From Sterolibacterium denitrificans (GTDB taxonomy: Bacteria > Pseudomonadota > Gammaproteobacteria > Burkholderiales > Rhodocyclaceae): a stretch of DNA of 64,000 nucleotides. The stretch is from contig NZ_LT837803.1 of NCBI RefSeq assembly GCF_900174485.1, positions 2,953,195 through 3,017,194 on the forward strand, read 5' to 3'. The notes beneath the pieces were generated by a model that saw only the letters and a list, made by a program, of their open reading frames with translations, made no database searches and was not told the origin of the DNA. Below are positions 57,194 to 64,000 of this stretch, one piece after another (position 1 is the first letter of the stretch; the number at the start of each line of letters is the position of its first letter). The position numbers and the translations under genes were made by a program.

Positions 57194-60040
57194 CTAAGCC
57201 CTGTGTCGCTCCAACCAGGTGTCAACCGGCTCGGGCCGGCCGAAGAGATAACCCTGGTGGATGACTTTGGCGCGGGCGTTGAGAAAATCCGCCTGTTCCT
57301 GGGTTTCGACGCCTTCTGCGACCACCTGCAAATTCATGTGCTGCGCAACCGAGAGAATGGTTTCCACCAGCGCCGCATCATTCGAGTCCGAGGTTGAATC
57401 CTGAATGAAGCCCTTGTCGATTTTCAGCTCATGTATCGGCAGGCGCTTCAGATAGGCAAGACTGGAATAACCGGTACCGAAGTCGTCCATCGAAAACTGG
57501 ACGCCCATCTCCTTCAGTTTGTTCATCTTGGCAATCACATCGTTGACGTCGCCGATCACCATGCCTTCGGTCACCTCAAGCACCAGGTAGGACGCATCGG
57601 CACCGCTGGCGGCAAGCAGGCGCTTGACCTCATCGACGAAATCCTCTCTGCGGAAATGGCGCGGACTAATATTCACCGAAATGCGCAATGGATGGCCTTC
57701 CCGCTTGAGCTGTGCCAGCAAGCGGCAGACTTCGGCCAGCATCCAGCGATCGAGCGAAACGATGAGTTCCGAGGACTCTGCCAGAGGGATGAACATGATC
57801 GGCGGCACCAGGCCGCGCTCCGGATGCTGCCAGCGTACCAGAGCCTCGCAACCCACCTGCAGGCCCGCAGCGTCGACCTGGGGTTGCAGATAGAGACGCA
57901 ACTGGTTCTCTCCAATGGCCAGACGCAGCTCGCGTTCGAGACGGAAGCGCTCGCGCACTGCATCGCCCATGGCCGCCTCGAAGAAGACGACGCGCGCGCC
58001 GCCTTCGGCCTTCGCTTCGTGCATCGCCATGTCGGCACGGCGCAGGGCGTCGGAAGAAGCCTCTTCAGGGCCATCCGGAAGCACGGCAATACCGATGCTG
58101 GCATCGAGATGAAATGTCTCGTTATCGATCTCGATGCTCTCGAACAGGATCGTCCGCAATTTCTCGGCAACGGCCAGCGCCTCGCGTCCGGCATCTTCCG
58201 GCGTTGGCGAAAGACGCGGCAAGGTGATGGCAAACTCATCGGCATTGAGGCGTGCCAGCATGTCGTCGGGGCGCAATGCCCGGCCCAATCGATCGGCGAT
58301 TGCCTTGAGCAGGGCATCCCCCATCGCCAGCCCGCGCGCTTCGTTGATATCCTTGAAGCGATCGATGTCGATCAGCAGAATTGCGGCATACCCGTTGTCG
58401 CGCTGGGCGCTGGCCAGAATCTGATCGATCTGGCGCAGGAACAGGGCGCGGTTCGCCAGGTCGGTCAAGGGATCGCGCCAGGAAAGATTCTCGGCTTCCT
58501 GCTGCGCACTCCGGATTTCCGTCAGATCGGCGAACACCGTTACGTAATGCGTAATATTGCCCGCGTTGTCGTGAACGACGCTGATGTTCTGCCACTCGGG
58601 GTACTGCTCGCCATTCTTGCGGCGGCTCCAGATTTCGCCAACCCAGTTGCCGCTGGTCTGCAAAATCTCCCGCACATTGCGGTAAAACTCATGATCATGC
58701 CGGCCGGAGCTGAGAATCTGTTGCGCCTTGCCGAGAACCTCGGTCTCGGCATAGCCGGTGATGCGGCAGAAGGCGGGATTGACCATGACGATCGTTCCCC
58801 GCACATCGGTCACCATGATGGCTTCGCCCGTGGTTTCGAAAACGCTGGCGCTGAGTCGCTGGGACTCTTCCGAGCGCTTGCGATCGGCAATGTCCATGAA
58901 GAAGCCGTGCCACTGGATGCTGCCATCGTCCAGCCTCTCCGGGCGCGAAGCACCCGCGTGCCAGACGGTATCGCCATTCGGAAAAACGATCCGGAACTCG
59001 TGACGCCAGGGCTGCAAGGTGCGGGCCGATTCAAGGATGGAGGCATCGAATGCCGCGCGATCCTCAGGAATAACCATGTCCAGCAGGGGCGTGGCATCCT
59101 GCGCCAGTTGTTCGGGCGTGCAGCCATACTTGTCGAAAATGCCGTCACTGACGAAGGGCATGCGGAAGCGGCCGTCAGGCGCCATCACGAACTGATAGAC
59201 GATGCCCGGCAGATGCGCGGTCAATCGCGTCAGCCGCGCGTAACTCTGCTGCAGTTCGCTCGACAGTTCGCTACGCGCCGTCAGTTCGTGCTCCAGCGCT
59301 TCGGCCATGCTGTTGAAGTGATTGCCGAGTTCGGCCACTTCGCCGCTGTCGGAGATCGGCACGCGCGCGCCCAGATCACCGCTGCCGATACGCCGGCTGG
59401 CATCGGTAATGCTGCGCAATGGCGCAACCACGCTGCGATAGATCCAGATCGCCAAGCCGATGGCAAACAGCAACACCAGGCCCAGATCCGGCAAGCGCTG
59501 GATGAAATTGCTCTTGCGCTTGCGCTCGAGTGCGCCGGACAAATCATGAGCGAGGAATACCGCGCCGCGACGAACATCCTCCGTCTGAGCAGCAGCGGAC
59601 GATACGCCATACGGGGCAAGCACGGTGATGCGCATCTTCTCCGTATCGACACGAATATCGGCGACACTGCTCTGGATGATGCGCGCAAAGTGGGCGGGGC
59701 TCCACCCCTCGATCAGCGCGGGCGCCTTGAGACCTTTCCATTCATGCTGCCGGGCAACCAGCACGCGGCCAGTGGCATCGACGATCAACGCTTGAGTTAC
59801 CGAATCATCGGCGCGCAGTTGCAAGATCTCCTGTTCCAGCGCGCCGACATCGCCACTCGTCAGATAACTTGCCTGCCGCGCCAGGCGCCCTGCCTCATCC
59901 AGCGCAAGCACGCTCGTTTCGGAAATCAGCCGTTTGCGCTCCAGCCAGTCGCTATAGAAGAGCGAAAAACAGGCAACGACGAAAAAGAGGATGAATACCA
60001 GCAGTGGCAGTATCAGAATCGAGTTGCGCGTTCGCTTCAT
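57194..60040 (-). CDS. Membrane HAMP-PAS-GGDEF-EAL protein with degenerate GGDEF
   Basis: 948 residues: TM helix (about 8-28), periplasmic sensor (about 30-180), TM helix (about 186-205), HAMP (about 206-260), two PAS domains (about 280-400 and 405-520), GGDEF (about 525-690) and EAL (about 695-945). The GGDEF signature is changed to NADEF (LARLNADEFAITL) while an RPDD inhibitory-site motif remains; cyclase activity is therefore doubtful, and the domain may instead bind GTP or c-di-GMP as a regulator. The EAL domain is intact (CEALVRWQHP, DDFGTGYSSLAYL), so it is probably a phosphodiesterase. It lies just upstream of the multi-PAS GGDEF-EAL gene on the same strand. Confidence 0.9.
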   Translation of the reverse strand: MKRTRNSILILPLLVFILFFVVACFSLFYSDWLERKRLISETSVLALDEAGRLARQASYLTSGDVGALEQEILQLRADDSVTQALIVDATGRVLVARQHEWKGLKAPALIEGWSPAHFARIIQSSVADIRVDTEKMRITVLAPYGVSSAAAQTEDVRRGAVFLAHDLSGALERKRKSNFIQRLPDLGLVLLFAIGLAIWIYRSVVAPLRSITDASRRIGSGDLGARVPISDSGEVAELGNHFNSMAEALEHELTARSELSSELQQSYARLTRLTAHLPGIVYQFVMAPDGRFRMPFVSDGIFDKYGCTPEQLAQDATPLLDMVIPEDRAAFDASILESARTLQPWRHEFRIVFPNGDTVWHAGASRPERLDDGSIQWHGFFMDIADRKRSEESQRLSASVFETTGEAIMVTDVRGTIVMVNPAFCRITGYAETEVLGKAQQILSSGRHDHEFYRNVREILQTSGNWVGEIWSRRKNGEQYPEWQNISVVHDNAGNITHYVTVFADLTEIRSAQQEAENLSWRDPLTDLANRALFLRQIDQILASAQRDNGYAAILLIDIDRFKDINEARGLAMGDALLKAIADRLGRALRPDDMLARLNADEFAITLPRLSPTPEDAGREALAVAEKLRTILFESIEIDNETFHLDASIGIAVLPDGPEEASSDALRRADMAMHEAKAEGGARVVFFEAAMGDAVRERFRLERELRLAIGENQLRLYLQPQVDAAGLQVGCEALVRWQHPERGLVPPIMFIPLAESSELIVSLDRWMLAEVCRLLAQLKREGHPLRISVNISPRHFRREDFVDEVKRLLAASGADASYLVLEVTEGMVIGDVNDVIAKMNKLKEMGVQFSMDDFGTGYSSLAYLKRLPIHELKIDKGFIQDSTSDSNDAALVETILSVAQHMNLQVVAEGVETQEQADFLNARAKVIHQGYLFGRPEPVDTWLERHRA

Positions 60041-60271
60041 GAACTTCCTTCTGAAGCCAGAAAATCTGGATGGAGTGAGTCTCTGGGCGAATTTCTCTGC
60101 TGCAATGGTCGGATTCTATACACAGTCGGCGCGAAATAAAGGGCATCCGCAGGATTTCGCATGCTGCAGGGCAAAAAATTCACACCGGCCTGCACAATCC
60201 ATCCGTTGGAAAAAAACCGCGACGCACGCCACCGCCAGCAGCCTCGCGCAGCCCTGCTGCGCGCTGCATGT

Positions 60272-61165
60272 TTATAGCCAGCGCTGCAAAACCGCCATGA
60301 CCAGCAGCACCCAGCCAACGCCTGTCGCCAGCAAATGCGGATCGGTCAGGAGCAGGCGCGCCGGATCGCCCCCGCCGCCTCGTCCATGCAGCAGGAAAAG
60401 GTAGCGGAACATGCCGTAGATGACCAAGGGCACGGTATAGATCAACTTGGTCGTCTCGTGCAGGGTAACGGTCTCGTGGCTTACCGTATAAAGACTGTAG
60501 GAAATGATGGTGGCCGCACCGGCAATCATCATGAACTGATCCAGCATGGCGGGCGTGTAATTCTCAAGTACCCGCCGATGCGCGGCGGCATCGCCGGCAT
60601 CCAGCGCCATGAACTCTGCCTGGCGCTTGGCAAAACCGAGAAACAGGGTCAGCATCAGGCTGCACAGCAGCAGCCAGTAAGAGGGCTCGATGCCGATACC
60701 CGTGGTGCCGGCAAGGATGCGCAACATGAAGCCGGCGGCGATGAGGAAAACATCGAGCACGACGACGTGTTTGAGGCCCAGCGTATAGGCTACATTCAGC
60801 ACGACATAACCGACGAACACCCAGGCTGCCCGAGTTTCGCTGAGAAACACCAGAGCGAAGCCGGCCGCAAAGCACACCGCCATCAGCATCCCTGCCGTCG
60901 AAACCGACAGCGCGCCGCTGGCCAGCGGACGCCGGCACTTGACCGGATGCAGGCGATCCTGCTCACGGTCGATCAGGTCGTTCATCACATACACGCCTGA
61001 AGCCAGCAAGGAGAATGCACCAAAGGCATAGGCCGCCTGGATGAGCAGGGACGCATCATTCCAGGCGTGGCCAAACAGTACGCCGATCAGGACAAAACCG
61101 TTTTTCAGCCACTGATGCGGCCGCAGCAAACGGACGATCTGCTTTACCTGTTTTGCTTGTGACAT
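60272..61165 (-). CDS. UbiA-family prenyltransferase (decaprenyl-phosphate phosphoribosyltransferase-like)
   Basis: 297 residues with about eight TM helices. The first Asp-rich motif is NDLIDREQDRLHPVKCRRPLASG (NDxxDxxxDRxHPxKxxRP), the version found in DPPR synthases and related UbiA enzymes that use a polyprenyl phosphate, rather than in ubiquinone or haem synthesis. The start KQIVRLLRPHQWLKNGFVLIG is also typical of that group. It overlaps the GT39 gene upstream by 22 nt, so both may act on polyprenyl-phosphate-linked sugars, for instance to make an arabinose-type lipid donor (inference). Confidence 0.82.
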   Translation of the reverse strand: MSQAKQVKQIVRLLRPHQWLKNGFVLIGVLFGHAWNDASLLIQAAYAFGAFSLLASGVYVMNDLIDREQDRLHPVKCRRPLASGALSVSTAGMLMAVCFAAGFALVFLSETRAAWVFVGYVVLNVAYTLGLKHVVVLDVFLIAAGFMLRILAGTTGIGIEPSYWLLLCSLMLTLFLGFAKRQAEFMALDAGDAAAHRRVLENYTPAMLDQFMMIAGAATIISYSLYTVSHETVTLHETTKLIYTVPLVIYGMFRYLFLLHGRGGGGDPARLLLTDPHLLATGVGWVLLVMAVLQRWL

Positions 61166-62661
61166 GCCGTCCCGGGGAAGTAACGATCACAGAAATAACA
61201 AGCCGTCTGCGGTAGCCAGTTTGGCACAGCGTAATACCTTTGGCGAATCTGCGTGAGCACTTCGTCGCGATACGTCGCATATTTGAAGCCGCGGCCGAGC
61301 ACAAGATAAAAAGTGGCGCCACGCACTTCGATCGTCTGCATCCTGATTTCTTCAAAATAAGGCAGATATTCCTCGGGCTGCGGCGCCGTTTTTCTCACGA
61401 TCAGGATGTTGCGCCCATCCAGGCTGCGCACGTCGGTCAGAATGTCGTCATGACGCGCATGGCTGGAAGCCAGACCGAACACCATGAAGTAACGCCTGGC
61501 GTTATAACCCAGGGTGACGGCATTGGAATAGCCATCGCTGGCAAAGACGTAATCCTTTTCGTAGGGCTTGAGCTGGTCGAGCAGTTGCTGCGACTCGACA
61601 GTCAGCACCAGCCCGCTGTACAGCCGCGTGCGCTGCCAGGTTTCCAGCGGAATCTGGGCGACGACCACAAAAACCAAGGCGTGAAGCAGGGCAAAGCCGG
61701 CAAAGAACTTGACCAGTCGGTTCAGGACGGACGCGCTCAAAATCCCTGGCAACAGCATCAGCACGAAGGGGACGAAGGACAGCACCCAATGCAGGCCGAT
61801 GCGCTTGACCAGCGACAGGCCGGCAAACAGCAGCAACGGAGCCAGGGCAATCAGCAGCAGCGCCTGGCCGTCACTGCGCTGCCAGGTCTGGCGCAAGCCG
61901 ACGCGCTGGCGCAGCAAATGCAGCAGGACCGGTGGTGTCAGCACATACAGCAACATCGCCACATAGGTCAGCGGATAGGACCAGGACAATCCCGCCGCAT
62001 TCTCATGCCGATTGACGAAGTTGAACATGTAGTTTGGCCAGCAATGGCCGGCATTCCACCAAACCATCAGCAGCAAGGCCGGCACGACCATCGCGTAGCA
62101 CAACAGCAGGCCGCGCCACTTGCGCGAATTCGGGCGGATCAGCGCGTGCAGCAAATAGGCGAAACCCAGCAGCGCCACGAAATACTTGGAGAGTACGGCA
62201 CCTGCCAGCAGCACGCCGGCAAGCAGGTAATAGCGCCAGTCGTCATCACGCGCAGCGCGAAGGAAAGCGAGTGCCGAAAAGAAGGAAAAGAACACCAGCG
62301 CGGTATCGGTGGTGACGATGACGTTCCAGAAGTGCAGCGGCGCAAGCAGTATCAGGGTTGCCGTTCCCCAGGCCACGTTTTCTCCCTGTGCCCGGAAATG
62401 GCGCGCCACGGCAAATGCCATGGCGACCGGCAGCAAGGTCGCGGGCAGGCGCAGCCACCATGCCGCATCGGAAACCTGCAGCAGCGCTGCCAGCCACCAG
62501 CCGATCATCGGCGGATGATCGTAAAACCCCCAATCGGGAATCTTGCCCCACCAGATGAAGTAGGCCTCATCACCCGTGATCGGCAACGCCACCGCCAGCC
62601 AGAAGCGGAAAAGCAAGGTGAGGCCGAGTATCAGCAGGAAGCGTTTATATGTCATTACCAT
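61144..62661 (-). CDS. Membrane glycosyltransferase, GT39/ArnT-like
   Basis: 505 residues with about ten to twelve TM helices. The catalytic first-loop Asp-Glu is in ALPITGDEAYFIWWGKIPDW, followed by GFYDHPPMIGWW, the classic ArnT/PMT-family signature. A C-terminal periplasmic part (about 390-505) follows. Such enzymes transfer a sugar from a polyprenyl-phosphate donor to lipid A or protein on the periplasmic side. The stop overlaps the UbiA-family gene. Together they could form a two-step polyprenyl-sugar modification of an envelope molecule; the acceptor cannot be assigned. Confidence 0.88.
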   Translation of the reverse strand: MVMTYKRFLLILGLTLLFRFWLAVALPITGDEAYFIWWGKIPDWGFYDHPPMIGWWLAALLQVSDAAWWLRLPATLLPVAMAFAVARHFRAQGENVAWGTATLILLAPLHFWNVIVTTDTALVFFSFFSALAFLRAARDDDWRYYLLAGVLLAGAVLSKYFVALLGFAYLLHALIRPNSRKWRGLLLCYAMVVPALLLMVWWNAGHCWPNYMFNFVNRHENAAGLSWSYPLTYVAMLLYVLTPPVLLHLLRQRVGLRQTWQRSDGQALLLIALAPLLLFAGLSLVKRIGLHWVLSFVPFVLMLLPGILSASVLNRLVKFFAGFALLHALVFVVVAQIPLETWQRTRLYSGLVLTVESQQLLDQLKPYEKDYVFASDGYSNAVTLGYNARRYFMVFGLASSHARHDDILTDVRSLDGRNILIVRKTAPQPEEYLPYFEEIRMQTIEVRGATFYLVLGRGFKYATYRDEVLTQIRQRYYAVPNWLPQTACYFCDRYFPGTACHKQNR

Positions 62662-62700
62662 CTGCCAAGGCGCTTCCGCGAATTGAATAACAATGCCGAC

Positions 62701-63768
62701 TCAGCGTTCGGCCAGTACCAGGCGGCGCCGACGCACGGCCTCAGCCAGCAGATCCAGCATGGCCACGCTGTCTTCCCAGCCTATGCAGGCATCCGTCACG
62801 GAGACCCCATATTCCAGCGGCTGCCCGGGCACGATGTCCTGACGTCCGGCCTTGAGATGCGACTCGATCATGGCGCCACAGATACGCTCATCGCCCGCTG
62901 CGATCTGCTCGCCGACATCGCGTGCGACGGCGCATTGCAACTGATGCTGCTTGCGGCTGTTGGCATGCGAAAAATCGATCATGACCCGCGCCGCCAAGCC
63001 TGCCGCACCGAGCGCCTTGCAGGCGGCATCGATACTGGCTGCGTCGTAGTTGCAATCCTTGCCACCGCGCAGTATGAGATGGCAATCTTCGTTGCCGAGC
63101 GTTGCCACGATCGCCGAGTGGCCGGCCTTGGTAACTGAAAGAAAGTGGTGCGGACTGGCCGCCGCGCGGATGGCGTCGATGGCGACACGCACATTGCCAT
63201 CCGTGCCGTTCTTGAAGCCGACCGGACATGACAGACCGGAGGCCAACTCGCGATGGATTTGCGATTCCGTGGTTCGCGCGCCAATGGCGCCCCAACTGAC
63301 CAGATCCGCCGTGTATTGAGGACTGATCGTATCGAGAAACTCGGTGCCGCAGGCCAGACCCAGTTCGTTTATCTGCAGCAGAATGCGGCGCGCCAAGCGC
63401 AGGCCTTCGTTGATGCTGAAACTGCCATCCAGCCCCGGGTCGTTGATCAAACCTTTCCAACCCACCGTCGTGCGCGGCTTCTCGAAATACACCCGCATGA
63501 CGATGAGCAGATCGCCCTGCAGACGATCACACTCCGCCTTCAGGCGCCGCGCATAGTCGAGCGCGCTGTCGGGGTCATGAATCGAGCAGGGGCCGACGAC
63601 CACCAGCAAGCGATCATCTGCACCATGCAAAATCCGGTGAATGGCACGCCGCGCCGCCTCGGTGGTCTGCGCTGTGGCCTCGCTGCCGGGGTACTCCTGC
63701 AATATCTGCGCAGGCGTGAAGAGTTCCTTGATCTCCTGGATGCGGACATCATCGACAATCGGTTTCAT
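62701..63768 (-). CDS. aroG: 3-deoxy-7-phosphoheptulonate synthase, class I
   Basis: A 355-residue DAHP synthase, the first enzyme of the shikimate pathway (PEP + erythrose-4-phosphate). Signatures: VVGPCSIHDPDSALDYA (PEP site), FEKPRTTVGWKGLINDP, GARTTESQIHRELASGLSCPVGFKNGTDG and DFSHANSRK (metal-binding His). It is of the AroF/G/H type, normally feedback-regulated by an aromatic amino acid through N-terminal residues; which one cannot be read by eye. It lies 39 nt upstream of the GT39 gene on the same strand. Confidence 0.95.
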   Translation of the reverse strand: MKPIVDDVRIQEIKELFTPAQILQEYPGSEATAQTTEAARRAIHRILHGADDRLLVVVGPCSIHDPDSALDYARRLKAECDRLQGDLLIVMRVYFEKPRTTVGWKGLINDPGLDGSFSINEGLRLARRILLQINELGLACGTEFLDTISPQYTADLVSWGAIGARTTESQIHRELASGLSCPVGFKNGTDGNVRVAIDAIRAAASPHHFLSVTKAGHSAIVATLGNEDCHLILRGGKDCNYDAASIDAACKALGAAGLAARVMIDFSHANSRKQHQLQCAVARDVGEQIAAGDERICGAMIESHLKAGRQDIVPGQPLEYGVSVTDACIGWEDSVAMLDLLAEAVRRRRLVLAER

Positions 63769-63813
63769 GTTTGTCCGGCCACTTGCCGGTGACTCCTGCC
63801 GCGAAAAGAACGG

Positions 63814-63845
63814 GCAATTTTAACAGAAGGCCACCGGCCTTCTGT
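63814..63845 (-). terminator. Hairpin upstream of aroG
   Basis: A perfect inverted repeat ACAGAAGGCC / GGCCTTCTGT with a 3-nt loop, followed on the minus strand by TTAAAATT. It could terminate a minus-strand gene lying beyond the window edge, or act as a leader structure of aroG. Confidence 0.5.
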
Positions 63846-63914
63846 CCATACTGCTGATGCCCCTGCCGCGCTCAGCACTTTTTACCTGGACTGTCATGAA
63901 TTTTGTGGAGTGAC

Positions 63915-64000
63915 ATGGTGGAGGTGGAGTCAAGCTGCAGGTTTTTATCTGCGAGGGTTGCATTTGCGGGTGTTTTGTTGTTTTATTGTTTTGTAAAGCA
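63915..64000 (+). CDS. Possible start of an exported protein, cut by the window end
   Basis: The ATG at 63915, with GTGGAGTG just before it, begins MVEVESSCRFLSARVAFAG and continues with a hydrophobic stretch (VLLFYCFVK) to the window end. It looks like a signal peptide, but only 28 codons are visible. Weak call. Confidence 0.25.
   Translation, partial: MVEVESSCRFLSARVAFAGVLLFYCFVK

Overview
The window is a GC-rich bacterial chromosome segment. Gene content and order (rplU-rpmA-obgE-proB, aceE-aceF-lpdA with lipoyl domains on both E2 and E3, waaC-waaA, class I aroG) point to a betaproteobacterium. The pairing of a DUF1302 outer-membrane protein, a YCF48 propeller and an MMPL/RND permease with an APH-like kinase-fold protein and an SDR recalls steroid- or lipid-degrading Rhodocyclales/Sterolibacterium relatives. 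That placement is inference; no rRNA or marker comparison was possible.

Layout. 1-9 kb: tRNA-Ala(CGC), MMPL permease + YCF48 operon, DUF1302 protein, divergent APH-like protein + SDR, tRNA-Pro(CGG), polyprenyl diphosphate synthase. 9.9-12.9 kb: tRNA-Phe(GAA) and, immediately downstream, a small accessory island holding an AbiE-type system (AbiEi/AbiEii) bounded by 33-bp direct repeats that carry the tRNA terminator. The island also holds a truncated zinc-binding gene. 13-17.4 kb: MacAB-like ABC exporter (adaptor, ATPase, two permeases). 17.5-22.3 kb: waaC and waaA for the LPS inner core, then a TonB-dependent receptor with the copper-binding CxxxM and HxM motifs of OprC/NosA. 22.35-23.36 kb: about 1 kb of non-coding, inverted and REP-like repeats. 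23.4-30.4 kb: a CsgG-like/SH3 lipid- or envelope-related protein and the pyruvate dehydrogenase operon.

30.6-44.3 kb: a membrane PAS-GGDEF-EAL protein, then a type I secretion locus in the order ABC transporter, two small AT-rich membrane-protein genes, a giant RTX/EF-hand-like calcium-binding protein, HlyD adaptor, TolC-type channel. Two genes in this locus are frame-disrupted: one small membrane gene by an A-run length change, and the RTX gene by a 2-nt loss inside its tandem repeats. 44.5-45.2 kb: a toxin-antitoxin remnant in which the HigB-like toxin has shrunk to 21 codons in front of an intact XRE antitoxin, all between 19-bp inverted repeats.

45.4-53.5 kb: housekeeping genes (folD, purE, Sua5/TsaC, an outer-membrane barrel, rplU-rpmA, obgE-proB, a lipocalin-like protein, cobalamin adenosyltransferase). 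53.6-60 kb: two neighbouring large PAS-GGDEF-EAL proteins, one with a degenerate GGDEF. 60.3-63.8 kb: a UbiA-family prenyltransferase overlapping a GT39 membrane glycosyltransferase, then aroG. The most distinctive content is the repeat-bounded AbiE module with an extended AbiEii, the chimeric and frame-disrupted RTX secretion locus, the reduced toxin-antitoxin locus, and a three-copy 22-nt-periodic repeat in front of a c-di-GMP gene.
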